A stretch of 64,000 nt of DNA from JBOHDX01 sp050700835 (GTDB taxonomy: Bacteria > Actinomycetota > Actinomycetes > Propionibacteriales > Nocardioidaceae), in the NCBI GenBank assembly GCA_050700835.1, contig JBOHDX010000128.1, forward strand, positions 52,610-116,609. Reading direction: 5' to 3'. Shown piece after piece: positions 26,104-34,740 of the stretch. The notes under the pieces were generated by a model. That model made no database searches and was not told the DNA's origin. It was given only the letters and a program-made list of their open reading frames with translations. The translations under genes and the position numbers were made by a program. The stretch's first letter is position 1, and each line of letters begins with the position of its first letter.

Positions 26104-26487
26104 TCAGAGCTCGAGCTCGTCCGCCAGCGCGCGCAGGAGGGTCGCGGCCTGCTTTGACGTGCGGTTGTCGGGGTGCCGCCCGCGACGGTACGTCTGGCCG
26201 AGTCCGTCGAGGAACCTGATGGTGTCCTCGACGATGACGGTCATCTGTTCGGTGGGCTTGCGACGGGCCTTCGACACCGACGGGACCGGGTCGAGCACCC
26301 GCAGACTCAGGGCCTGGTCACCCTTGCGGCCCTCGGCCACGCTGAACTCGACGCGAGCGCCGTTCTTCAAGGTGGTTGTCCCGGCCGGAAGCACGTCGGC
26401 CCGGACGAAGACGTCGCCGCCTTCGTCCTTGGTCAGGAAGCCGAAGCCCTTGCCGGCGTCGTACCACTTCACCTTGCCAGTGGGCAC
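26104..26487 (-). CDS. Cold-shock domain protein with C-terminal extension
   Basis: The first 65 residues form a cold-shock domain: MPTGKVKWYDAGKGFGFLTK with the RNP1 motif KGFGFL, and RNP2-like DVFVR where the usual His is Arg. It should bind single-stranded RNA or DNA. An extra 60 residues, rich in charged helices (TEQMTVIVEDTIRFLDGLGQ), make it 127 residues, nearly twice the common CspA length; this long form is known from actinobacteria near the MFS/DUF3027 genes. It may act as an RNA chaperone. Confidence 0.92.
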   Translation of the reverse strand: MPTGKVKWYDAGKGFGFLTKDEGGDVFVRADVLPAGTTTLKNGARVEFSVAEGRKGDQALSLRVLDPVPSVSKARRKPTEQMTVIVEDTIRFLDGLGQTYRRGRHPDNRTSKQAATLLRALADELEL

Positions 26488-26584
26488 GGTCGTCCTCGCG
26501 TTCGTGTCGATCCGGGTCGAGGGTCAAGCGTACGGGTCAACGGGGGGTCGCGACCAACGGATTGGGAGGCTGCCCACTCGGTGG

Positions 26585-27436
26585 TCAGCGGTAGCGGTCC
26601 GGCTCCGCGAGGAGCTCGTTCATCGCACCGGACCGGAAGCCCTGCGGGTCGATCTCGACTCGCTCGAACCCGGCGTCGCGCACCGCAGTCAAGATCGCAG
26701 GCAGTGCTGATGCCGCTCCCACGAGGGTGGCGTCCAGCTCGAGACGACCAAGGTCACCGAGGTCGCGGACCCGGAGGTTGGCGACCGTCAAGCCGGCCCC
26801 GACCAAGACGGCGCGGACCGCCACCTCGGCCCGCTCGACCCTGGCCAGCCGCGTCGGAGTGACCTCGACCCCGTAGGCGATCCGCGACGACAGGCACGCG
26901 GCAGCGGGCTTGTCCCACGTCGGCAGACCCCACGCGTGGGAGGCAGCCCGGACCTGGGCCTTGGTGAGCCCGGCGTCCCGCAGCGGGGTCACCGCGCCGC
27001 GCTCGTCCGCCGCTCGCATGCCGGGACGGAACCCGGCGACGGCGTCGTCAGCGTTGGTGCCGCTGGCCACGACGGCGATGCCGAGGCCGGCCGCGATCGG
27101 GGCCAGCACGTCCAGCAGCTCTGCCTTGCAGAAGTAGCAGCGGTCCCCAGCGTTGGCGCGGTAGCCGGCCCGCCCCATCTCGTGCGTCTCGGGTGTCAGA
27201 TGGCGGACTCCCAGGTCGTGGCAGAACCGCTCCGCCGGCCCGCGCTCAGCCTGGGCCAGCGAGGCCGAGTGTGCGGTGGCTGCCACGACGTTGCCGGGTC
27301 CGAGCGCTCGGACCGCGGCGGCCAGCAGGAACGCCGAGTCTGCGCCGCCGCTGAAGGCGACCATGACCGAGGCGTACCCGGTAAGGGCCCGCCCCAAGGC
27401 GGTGAGCCGCTGGTCCAGCAGCGTCGGGTTCGGCAC
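26585..27436 (-). CDS. larE: ATP-dependent sacrificial sulfur transferase LarE
   Basis: A 283-residue PP-loop enzyme. The pyrophosphatase-loop motif SGGADS is at 29-34; the sacrificial cysteine is Cys180 in KPAAACLSSRIAYG, matching Cys176 of the Lactiplantibacillus enzyme; a CxxC pair (Cys100, Cys103) occurs in RCYFCK. LarE adds sulfur to the nicotinic-acid-derived precursor of the nickel-pincer cofactor of lactate racemase. Its partners LarB and LarC are not in the window, nor is LarA, so either they lie elsewhere or the protein supplies sulfur to something else. It is divergent from the GGDEF gene. Confidence 0.9.
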   Translation of the reverse strand: MPNPTLLDQRLTALGRALTGYASVMVAFSGGADSAFLLAAAVRALGPGNVVAATAHSASLAQAERGPAERFCHDLGVRHLTPETHEMGRAGYRANAGDRCYFCKAELLDVLAPIAAGLGIAVVASGTNADDAVAGFRPGMRAADERGAVTPLRDAGLTKAQVRAASHAWGLPTWDKPAAACLSSRIAYGVEVTPTRLARVERAEVAVRAVLVGAGLTVANLRVRDLGDLGRLELDATLVGAASALPAILTAVRDAGFERVEIDPQGFRSGAMNELLAEPDRYR

Positions 27437-27571
27437 CCGCCGAGCCTACGCGGCGACTTGTGCAACCTGGTCGTTCACCCCAGATGAACTTGTGCATAAG
27501 GCTCCTGCGGGCGTCACGGCGCGTACATACTGCAGCGAGGCGTACGGGACGTTTCCGATCCAGGGGGACGG

Positions 27572-29179
27572 GTGAGTCAGGCCATCGCGGTCGACGACGA
27601 CAGCGCGCAGGGGCACGCGTTGTACACATCGTGGCTTCAACGCGCCCTCACCGGCGAGGCGAGCGCGGTCGTGCGGGAGATCGAGGAGCATCAGCGTTTC
27701 GACTCGGTGCCGGCCGACGTCCAAGGCCTCTGGAACCACGCCAAGCTGGTGGCGCTGTTCGTCGGGCACCGACACGACGACGCTGTGGACACCGCGGACG
27801 AGATCTGCGCGGCCGGTTCGCTCAACGACGATCCAGCGCTCACGGCTCTGGGCCTGGCGGCGCGGGCGCGGCTGTTGACCAGGTCGGGTGCTCCCTTGTT
27901 GGCCCTCGACGCCTACGGCCAGGCCGAGTCACTGCTGCAGCGGCACAGACGGTCGCTGCACTCGAGCCCCAGCTGGCCGGGTGCGGTGGCGGAGATCTTC
28001 GCGTGCGCGATGGAGCTGGGGCCGCGGATGCGAGCCGAGCAGCTGCTCGAGCTGAGCCGGGTGTTCACCGACGACGAGCTGCTTCCGGTGCAGCGGCTGT
28101 CGATCGCCATCAACACCGCCGAGATCACGCTGTGGGAGGCCTTGTCGGCAGTACGCCACTCGCCGTACCACCTTGACGAGGTGGTGCTCGAGCGGGCCAT
28201 GCAGTCGGCGCAGGAGGCCCACTCGCTGGCGTCGAAGCTGGGTCTCGACGTGGCCCAGGCGTCACCGGAGCTCTGGAACGGCGTCTGGCACGCGTGGTGT
28301 GGCGACCCTCTGGTCGCGGCCGAGCTGCTGGAGCCGTTCCTCCACGGTGACCTTGGTGCCCAGCTGGACACGATGCGCTATTCCGCAGCGGCCGCACTGA
28401 TGCGTGCGCTGCGGCGCTCCGGGGACGTCGAGCGGCTGCACCGGCTGTGCCGGGTCGAGGCCGCGACGGTGACGTGGACAGGTGAACGCGGCTCTCCGGC
28501 CGTGGTGGCGTACCTGTGGGAGCTGACCGCGGCCACCCACCCCGACATCGAGGACAGTGCCAGCCCGCTCGGGCACCTGGGTCAGCTGTGGGAGGCCCGG
28601 GACGCCGACCGGGAGCGGTTCGCGCACAACCTGCTGGAACTGCGGCTGGCAAACCTCCAGGCCGAGTCCGAACGCCGTGAGCTGGACGACCTCGCTCGCC
28701 GCGACCCTCTCACGGCCCTGCTGAACCGTCGCGGTCTGGACCCGCTGATGCGGGCGTTCGCGCGGCTGCCGCAGGGCGAGGTGGCCGCACTCGTCGTGAT
28801 CGACGTGGATCGGTTGAAGAACGTCAACGACACCAGCGGCCACGCAGCCGGCGACACGATGCTGCAAGCGGTGGCCGCCGCCTTGCGCGACGAGTGCCGC
28901 CGCGACGACGCCGTGGGCCGGATCGGCGGAGACGAGTTCGTCGTGCTGGTCCGCCTCGGTCCGGACCGCGACCTCCCCGAGAGCATGGGCGAGCGGATCC
29001 GCGCCTGCATCACCGAGGCGACCGGTGGGGCATTGTCCGCGAGCGTCGGCGTCGCCACCCGCGACGGGCTGGTCGACAGCCGCGCCTGGGCGGTCGCGGC
29101 CGATGAGGCGATGTATGCCGCCAAACGCTCGGGTGGGGACCGGATCTCGGTGGTCAGCGCCATGCCCGGCGTCTGCTGA
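27572..29179 (+). CDS. GGDEF diguanylate cyclase with helical sensory N-terminus
   Basis: A 535-residue cytoplasmic protein starting at GTG 27572 behind CAGGGGGAC. Residues 1-360 are helix-rich and look like TPR-type repeats without TM segments; the GGDEF domain spans about 370-530, opening with RRDPLTALLNRRGLDPLM. The active-site motif GGDEF is intact at 452-456 in RIGGDEFVVLV, and an RxxD inhibitory site (RRDD) lies just upstream. It should make cyclic-di-GMP from two GTP, with feedback inhibition. No EAL domain is present. The ligand or partner sensed by the N-terminal repeats is unknown. Confidence 0.9.
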   Translation: MSQAIAVDDDSAQGHALYTSWLQRALTGEASAVVREIEEHQRFDSVPADVQGLWNHAKLVALFVGHRHDDAVDTADEICAAGSLNDDPALTALGLAARARLLTRSGAPLLALDAYGQAESLLQRHRRSLHSSPSWPGAVAEIFACAMELGPRMRAEQLLELSRVFTDDELLPVQRLSIAINTAEITLWEALSAVRHSPYHLDEVVLERAMQSAQEAHSLASKLGLDVAQASPELWNGVWHAWCGDPLVAAELLEPFLHGDLGAQLDTMRYSAAAALMRALRRSGDVERLHRLCRVEAATVTWTGERGSPAVVAYLWELTAATHPDIEDSASPLGHLGQLWEARDADRERFAHNLLELRLANLQAESERRELDDLARRDPLTALLNRRGLDPLMRAFARLPQGEVAALVVIDVDRLKNVNDTSGHAAGDTMLQAVAAALRDECRRDDAVGRIGGDEFVVLVRLGPDRDLPESMGERIRACITEATGGALSASVGVATRDGLVDSRAWAVAADEAMYAAKRSGGDRISVVSAMPGVC

Positions 29180-29283
29180 CCCTGGCTCAGAGGCCACGAC
29201 GCGTCGATCGGCCCTCGATGCAACCCTTCTGGCCGCCCAGTTGTCGGGTGGATGATGGTCACCATTCATCGAGGACCCCGTCG

Positions 29284-29787
29284 ATGACGGACGAAGAGTT
29301 CGTGCACGACATCTACGACTCCTCCTACCGGCGGCTCGTCGGCCAGGTCTTCGCGCTGTGCGGCGACCTCGCAACGGCCGAGGACACGGTGCAGGAGGCA
29401 TTCGTCCGAGCCATCGACCATGCGCGCACGTTCCGGCGCGTCGACAACCCGGAAGCCTGGCTGCGGCGGGTCGCCATCAACATCCAGCGCAACCGCTGGC
29501 GGCGGATGAAGCGCTACGCACTAATCCAGCACCGGCTTGTCGACCTCGTCGAGGAGGCAAGCGGCCCCGACCTGTCCGCGGACCATCTGGCCCTGCAGTC
29601 AGCCTTGGCCACGCTGCCAGAGTCCCAGCGGACGGTGATTGTCTTGCACCACCTTGCCGACCTCCCGGTCAACGAGATCGCGACGTCGCTTGGCGTACCG
29701 GCGGGAACCGCGAAGGCGCGGTTGGCACGCGGCCGAGCGGCCTTGGCCGAACGCTTGATGGACGTCGACGAGGAGCACCATGTCTGA
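29284..29787 (+). CDS. ECF-type sigma-70 family RNA polymerase sigma factor
   Basis: A 167-residue sigma factor with region 2 (YRRLVGQVFALCGDLATAED, TVQEAFVRAIDHARTF, WLRRVAINIQRNRWRR) and region 4 (LATLPESQRTVIVLHHLADL, VNEIATSLGVPAGTAKARLA). It directs RNA polymerase to stress or envelope genes. ATG 29284 follows a GAGGA motif. Its 3' end overlaps the next gene, a membrane protein with a short cytoplasmic N-terminus, by eight bases; this arrangement is common for sigma factor/anti-sigma-like pairs. Target promoter unknown. Confidence 0.92.
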   Translation: MTDEEFVHDIYDSSYRRLVGQVFALCGDLATAEDTVQEAFVRAIDHARTFRRVDNPEAWLRRVAINIQRNRWRRMKRYALIQHRLVDLVEEASGPDLSADHLALQSALATLPESQRTVIVLHHLADLPVNEIATSLGVPAGTAKARLARGRAALAERLMDVDEEHHV

Positions 29788-30796
29788 GTCGTTCGAACAG
29801 AACCTGCGCGACCTGGGGAGGCGGGCCGAGTCGGCGGCGCACGTGGCCGACTTCGACAGCTTGGTACGCCGCGGCCGCGCCCGTCGCGTCCGGCGCCGGG
29901 CCGCTACCAGCCTCGGCGCGATCGGCGTCGGTGTGGTGGCGGTCGTTCTTGCCGCCACTGTCGGCGGGACTCCGCACAGTGCCCAGCCCGTTCATCCGAC
30001 GCTGTCGACGCCAACGCCGACCACGCACGCGCCGACGTACCCGCCGCCGCGACTGCCTGGGTTCCTCCTGCACCATCCCGTCGCATTGGTCAACCAGACT
30101 GACGCCCACGTCGTCGATCTGTCCTACGCCGATCACGACCATGCCGCGGCGGTCTGGGAGATCTGCTCGGTACCGGTCCGCGAGTCGTGTGCGCAAGCAG
30201 TGACCTGGACGTCCGACGGATGGCGGACGTCGAAGGCGATGGTGATTCCGGACAAGTTGCAGGTCTACGCGCTGCCCGACGGCTCCACACTGGTTCTCGC
30301 TTCTCACATCTTCCTGATCGAACCCAACGGTACGACCAGACACGTCACAGTCTCGCGGCGACCGATCGCGGCGGCGCCGGGTGGGCCGTTGACGAACCTG
30401 CCCAGCAGCAACGGCGCGAACCCGGGCGGGATGCTCGACCGCACCTCTGCAACGATCCATCCACCACTCAGCACGCCGGCGACGCGCTGCGTCTACGACG
30501 CCCAGTGGGATGCTCACCATCGGTTTTGGGAGTACGGCGCCGCTCGATGCGGAGACGGAAGCCACACGGTGACGTGGACCGACGACCTCGGACGGTCCTG
30601 GTCCACGTACGACACCGGGAACGCTGCGGTGCTCGGCCTCGCCGTGTCCGCCGACCGCACCGCCTTGCTGCTTGGCGGCACCCACCGGGGCGATCGGAAC
30701 TCGTTTCGTTCTCTGGCTGTGACGTCCGACGGCGGTCAACCTGGCACCGCGTCCACGTGGCCAGTGGCAAAATCGGTGGCTATCCCGAGGCAATGA
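29780..30796 (+). CDS. Sigma-linked membrane-anchored propeller-like protein, apparently frameshifted
   Basis: The 338-residue frame has a cytoplasmic N-terminus of about 40 residues rich in Arg, a TM helix (TSLGAIGVGVVAVVLAATV), a Pro/Thr-rich linker and an extracellular beta-rich region with BNR-like repeats (TWTDDLGRSWSTYD near residue 270). It stops at 30794-30796 just after VAKSVAIPRQ. The next frame down (30793-31017) continues the same kind of sequence, including a further BNR-like repeat, so the gene is probably split by a one-base loss: restoring one A in the AAAA run at 30768-30771 would join the frames as VAKIGGYPEAM. The N-terminal part may act as anti-sigma or signal transducer; not proven. 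Confidence 0.7.
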   Translation: MSESFEQNLRDLGRRAESAAHVADFDSLVRRGRARRVRRRAATSLGAIGVGVVAVVLAATVGGTPHSAQPVHPTLSTPTPTTHAPTYPPPRLPGFLLHHPVALVNQTDAHVVDLSYADHDHAAAVWEICSVPVRESCAQAVTWTSDGWRTSKAMVIPDKLQVYALPDGSTLVLASHIFLIEPNGTTRHVTVSRRPIAAAPGGPLTNLPSSNGANPGGMLDRTSATIHPPLSTPATRCVYDAQWDAHHRFWEYGAARCGDGSHTVTWTDDLGRSWSTYDTGNAAVLGLAVSADRTALLLGGTHRGDRNSFRSLAVTSDGGQPGTASTWPVAKSVAIPRQ

Positions 30797-31017
30797 CCAT
30801 GCAACAGACGCTGTTCGTCTCCGACTCGACGCACCTGTGGCGGGCAAACGCCGGCTGGACGTCCTTTCGCCTGCACGATCCGGGGCACCTCGCCGGCTCC
30901 TTCGTCACCACCGGAGACAATGTGATCGGTGCATACGGGGCGTACCCCACGCAGATCTTCGTCTCGGTCGACGGCGGCCATTCGTGGAGTTCAGTGACTC
31001 CGCGGCCGCAGCTGTGA
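30793..31017 (+). CDS. C-terminal fragment of the propeller-like protein, alternative frame
   Basis: A 74-residue frame that opens with ATG at 30793, overlapping the stop of the upstream gene (ATGA). It reads MTMQQTLFVSDSTHLW, then a beta-rich stretch ending VSVDGGHSWSSVTP, a BNR-type repeat that matches the upstream protein. Two readings are possible: a broken C-terminus after a frameshift (favoured), or a separately translated, coupled domain. Without its N-terminal part this piece would have no export signal, which speaks for the frameshift. Confidence 0.6.
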   Translation: MTMQQTLFVSDSTHLWRANAGWTSFRLHDPGHLAGSFVTTGDNVIGAYGAYPTQIFVSVDGGHSWSSVTPRPQL

Positions 31018-31117
31018 GCCTGCCAACCGGACCCGCCGGCCGAGCTCTATGCCACCGACCTTCTCGGACCGGATCGGTCGCCACTGCCCGAACACCGCCA
31101 CTTATCATGGCTGGCTG

Positions 31118-31183
31118 GCACTTCTCATGGGGTGCACCCCATGAGAAGTGCCGACGTACCACGAGAACGTGGTAAACCGACAC
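31118..31183. repeat. Composite palindromic element, copy 2
   Basis: A perfect 34-bp palindrome at 31118-31151 (arms GCACTTCTCATGGGG and its complement about a TGCA centre) is followed by hairpin B at 31157-31174 (TACCAC/GTGGTA around GAGAAC) and the tail AAACCGACAC. About 50 bases match copy 1 at 7878-7924 closely. A direct partial repeat CACTTATCATGG stands upstream at 31099-31110. It lies between the convergent sigma-linked gene and the acyl-CoA synthetase gene, as copy 1 lies between convergent genes. Confidence 0.85.
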
Positions 31184-31203
31184 GGCGCGGATCAGCCGGG
31201 GGG

Positions 31204-32859
31204 TTAGGGGTTGCGGACGGCGGCGGCGTCCCGCAGGCCGAGCTTCTCGACCGACTCCGCGCGCATCTGCACCTTCCGGATCTTGCCGGTCACGGTCATC
31301 GGGAACTCGTCAACCAGCAGCACGTACTTCGGGATCTTGTAGTGGGCGAGCTTGCCCCCGGCGAACCCTCGCACGGCCTCGGCGTCCAGCGGCTTCGCTC
31401 CGTCGCGCATGCGCACCCATGCGCATAGCTCCTCGCCGTACGTCTCGTCCGGGACGCCGATCACCTGCACGTCGGCGATGTCGGGATGGGTGTAGAGGAA
31501 CTCCTCGATCTCACGCGGGTAGACGTTCTCGCCGCCCCGGATCACCATGTCCTTGATCCGGCCGACGATGTTGACGTAGCCGTCCGCCCGCATGATCCCC
31601 AGGTCCCCGGTGTGCATCCACCGGGCGGCGTCGATCGCCTCGGCGGTCTTGTCCGCGTCGTTCCAGTAGCCGAGCATCACCGAGTAGCCGCGGGTGTAGA
31701 ACTCCCCCACCTCGCCGCGCGGCACGGTGAGCCCGGTGACGGGGTCCACGATCTTGACCTCGACGTGCGGGTGCACCCGACCGACGGTCTCGGTACGCCG
31801 CTGCACGTCGTCCTCGGGACGCGTCTGGGTCGACACCGGCGACGTCTCGGTCATGCCGTACGCGATGCCGACCTGCTCCATGTGCATGTCGGTCATGCAC
31901 CGCTTCATCACCTCGATCGGACACGGCGAGCCGGCCATGATCCCGGTCCGCAACGAGGCCAGGTCGTAGTCGGCGAAGTCGGGGAGGTTCTGCTCGGCGA
32001 TGAACATCGTCGGCACGCCGTACAGCGCGGTGGCGTGCTCGTCGTGGACGGCCCGCAGGGTCGCCGCCGGGTCGAACGACGGCGCCGGGATGATCATCGT
32101 CGCCCCATGCGAGGTGCACCCCAGGTTTGCCATCACCATGCCGAAGCAGTGGTAGAAGGGCACCGGGATCACCAGCCGGTCCTGCGCCGTGAACCGCAGC
32201 GTCTCGGTCACGAAGTAACCGTTGTTGAGGATGTTGTGGTGGCTCAGCGTGGCGCCCTTCGGATAGCCGGTGGTGCCCGAGGTGTACTGGATGTTGATCG
32301 GGTCGTCGGCGCTCAGCTCGGCCATCCGCGCGGCCACGGCGTCGGCCGGCTGGCCGATTCCTTGTGCCTCGAGCTCGTCCCAGGAGCCGTCGCCGATGAA
32401 CACGACGCGTTCGAGCGAAGCACAGTCGCCACGCACCTCCCCGACCATGCTGCGGTAGTCACTCGTCTTGTGCTTCGTCGCGCTGATCAGCATGCGCAGG
32501 CCGGACTGGTTGATCGCGTAGGCCAGCTCGTGCGTGCGGTACGCCGGGTTGACGTTCACCAGGATGACGCCGACCTTGGCCGTGGCGTACTGCGCGATGG
32601 TCCACTCGGCGCAGTTGGGTGACCAGATGCCGACCCGGTCGCCCTTGGCCAGCCCCGCCCCGAGCAGGCCTCGCGCGAGCTCGTCGACGGCTCCGTCGAG
32701 GTCGGAGTAGGTCCAGCGCCGACGCGTCCAGGTCTCGACCAGCGCATCGCGGTCACCGTGCTCGCCCACGGTGCGCTCGAAGTTGACTCCGATCGTGTCA
32801 CCGAGCAGGGGAAGGTCGGAGACGCCCGAGGTGTACGACGGCAGCACGATGGAGGTCAT
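31204..32859 (-). CDS. Long-chain acyl-CoA synthetase (AMP-binding)
   Basis: A 551-residue ANL-superfamily enzyme that activates fatty acids to acyl-AMP and then acyl-CoA. The P-loop YTSGTTGYPKG is at 192-202; downstream are YGMTETSPVS, the W-M-H-T-GD motif RWMHTGDLG, VNIVGRIKDMVIRGGENVYP and the C-terminal lysine in TVTGKIRK. It resembles the FadD group that uses medium or long acids. ATG 32859 gives the family start MTSIVLPSY; a longer in-frame extension has no similarity. No lipid-degradation partner is adjacent. Confidence 0.93.
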   Translation of the reverse strand: MTSIVLPSYTSGVSDLPLLGDTIGVNFERTVGEHGDRDALVETWTRRRWTYSDLDGAVDELARGLLGAGLAKGDRVGIWSPNCAEWTIAQYATAKVGVILVNVNPAYRTHELAYAINQSGLRMLISATKHKTSDYRSMVGEVRGDCASLERVVFIGDGSWDELEAQGIGQPADAVAARMAELSADDPINIQYTSGTTGYPKGATLSHHNILNNGYFVTETLRFTAQDRLVIPVPFYHCFGMVMANLGCTSHGATMIIPAPSFDPAATLRAVHDEHATALYGVPTMFIAEQNLPDFADYDLASLRTGIMAGSPCPIEVMKRCMTDMHMEQVGIAYGMTETSPVSTQTRPEDDVQRRTETVGRVHPHVEVKIVDPVTGLTVPRGEVGEFYTRGYSVMLGYWNDADKTAEAIDAARWMHTGDLGIMRADGYVNIVGRIKDMVIRGGENVYPREIEEFLYTHPDIADVQVIGVPDETYGEELCAWVRMRDGAKPLDAEAVRGFAGGKLAHYKIPKYVLLVDEFPMTVTGKIRKVQMRAESVEKLGLRDAAAVRNP

Positions 32860-32911
32860 GGCCGAAGCGTAGGTCGGCCGGCCGGTCCGTGGAACCGCCC
32901 GGACCGAGCGG

Positions 32912-33715
32912 TCAGGCGTCCCGCTTGAGGAACAAGACACTGGCGACGACCAGGATGACCAGCGTGAACACACCGAACATCACGCCGCCGCCGACCTGTC
33001 CGAAGGGTTGGTAGCCGAGCAGCCGCAGCCCGTCCGACAGGCTCAGCCGGGAGTACATCTGGCTGCCGGCGGAGAACGGGAGATAGCTGGCCAGGCCCTG
33101 CACCCCGTTGAACGCGTCGGGCACGACCAGGATCGCGCGAATGATCGGCTCCGCGACGACCGGGACCACGAGGATGACGACGAGGGCAGCGACCTGGTTG
33201 CGGAAGATGGCCGCGAGGCCCATCCCCACGAGGGCGAACATGGTGCTGTAGAGCATCGAGCCGAGCACGACACCCCAGACCTCGGTGGTGTTGACGTCGG
33301 CGTTGGAGGGCAGGAACGCGGTGGCCATGCCGACTCCGATGAGGCCCGAGACCCCGGACACCAGCGCGGCCACGCCGCCGGTGGTCAGAGTCTTCGCCGC
33401 CAGCACGTCGACCCGGCTGGGCACTGCCGTCAACGTCGCGCGGATCATCCCGTGGCGGTACTCGTGGCCGAAGTTGAAGACGCCGAACAGCGCCATCATG
33501 TACGCCACGAGCAGCGGGGTGATGCCCACGGCCGCGCCTTGGGTGACGACGGCGAGCACCGAGAACTCCGGCTCGGACGCCAAGTCGGAGGGGCTCAGGG
33601 CGGTCGCGATCAGGAAGGACAGCCCACCGGGCAGCAGCAGGCCGAGTCCGATCAGCCACCACGTCGAGCGCAAGGTGGTGAAGCGGCGCCACTCGTACCT
33701 CAACGCGGCGGTCAC
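32912..33715 (-). CDS. ABC transporter permease (ABC-2 type)
   Basis: A 267-residue membrane protein with about six TM segments; the opening LRYEWRRFTTLRSTWWLIGL and the first loop FNFGHEYRHGMIRATLTAVP are typical of ABC-2 permeases of the NatB/BcrB type. Its start overlaps the stop of the ATPase gene upstream by four bases (ATGA), so the pair forms one exporter. Substrate unknown; antibiotic peptide or sodium export types exist in this family. Confidence 0.9.
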   Translation of the reverse strand: MTAALRYEWRRFTTLRSTWWLIGLGLLLPGGLSFLIATALSPSDLASEPEFSVLAVVTQGAAVGITPLLVAYMMALFGVFNFGHEYRHGMIRATLTAVPSRVDVLAAKTLTTGGVAALVSGVSGLIGVGMATAFLPSNADVNTTEVWGVVLGSMLYSTMFALVGMGLAAIFRNQVAALVVILVVPVVAEPIIRAILVVPDAFNGVQGLASYLPFSAGSQMYSRLSLSDGLRLLGYQPFGQVGGGVMFGVFTLVILVVASVLFLKRDA

Positions 33716-34647
33716 CGGGGCCCACCATGCCCCGACTCCGGGGCTGCTCGCCCGATGAACTCCTCACTCTCGCCGGTCACGTCGAGGAACGCCTCCTCGA
33801 GGGTGGCCGTGTGCGTTCGCAGCTCGTGCAGCCGAGCGCCGACGTCGAAGGCGACGTCGCCCACCACATGCTGCGTGACCCCGCTCACCGCGAACGTGCC
33901 GTCGCCCTGCTCGGCCACGTAGCCGCCTCGCTCGGCGAGCGCGGGCCCCAGGGTCGCCATGTCCGGGCTTCGCACCACGATCGTGGTGCGGGCGTTGGCC
34001 TCGACGAACTGCTGGACCGGTCCGCTGCTGATCAGCCGGCCGCGACCGATCACGACGAGCTCGTCGGACAGCAGCGCCATCTCGGACAGCAGGTGGCTGG
34101 AGACGAACACCGAACGTCCCTGTGACGCGAGCATCTTCAGCAGCGAGCGCAACCAGTTGATGCCTTGCGGGTCCAGCCCGTTGGAGGGTTCGTCGAGGAT
34201 CAGCGTGTGCGGGTCGCCCAGCAGGGCAGCGGCGATCCCCAGCCGCTGCGCCATCCCGAGGCTGAACTTCTTCGGCTTGTCACGAGCCACCGTGGTCAGG
34301 CCCACCATCGCCAGCACCTCGTCGACGCGGGCGCCGGAGATGTCGTTGGCCGCGGCCAACAGCCGCAGGTGGTTGCGCGCCTTGCGAGTCGGGTGGAACG
34401 GCTTCGCCTCCAGCAGCGCGCCGACCTCACGCATCGGCTGCTTGATCTCCCGGAACGTCCGGCCGCCGAACGTCGTCGTCCCCGCGCCGTGGTCGAGGCC
34501 CAGCATGAGCCGCATCGTGGTCGACTTGCCGGAGCCGTTGGGGCCCAGGAAGCCGGTGACGCTGCCCGGGTCGACCCGGAACGACAGGTCCACAACGGCA
34601 GGCTTTCCGCCGTACGCCTTGCTCAACCCACGGGCCTCGATGACCGC
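33712..34647 (-). CDS. ABC transporter ATP-binding protein
   Basis: A 311-residue ABC ATPase with Walker A GPNGSGKST (36-44), signature FSLGMAQRLGIAAALL, Walker B LILDEPSNGLD and switch His in VFVSSHLLSEM. The C-terminal 90 residues are an extra domain common in bacitracin- or daunorubicin-type exporters. GTG at 34647 (VAVIEARGLSKAYGG) is preceded by GGAGG; an in-frame ATG at 34689 is possible. Coupled to the permease downstream. Confidence 0.93.
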   Translation of the reverse strand, partial: AVIEARGLSKAYGGKPAVVDLSFRVDPGSVTGFLGPNGSGKSTTMRLMLGLDHGAGTTTFGGRTFREIKQPMREVGALLEAKPFHPTRKARNHLRLLAAANDISGARVDEVLAMVGLTTVARDKPKKFSLGMAQRLGIAAALLGDPHTLILDEPSNGLDPQGINWLRSLLKMLASQGRSVFVSSHLLSEMALLSDELVVIGRGRLISSGPVQQFVEANARTTIVVRSPDMATLGPALAERGGYVAEQGDGTFAVSGVTQHVVGDVAFDVGARLHELRTHTATLEEAFLDVTGESEEFIGRAAPESGHGGPR

Positions 34648-34740
34648 CACTGGACCTCCCCGCTGTCGTCGGTGGCTGGTCGCAAGCATGCCAGGTGAGG
34701 GAGGGGATCCCGGGTACCCGTGACGGCTACCGTTGGTGGG

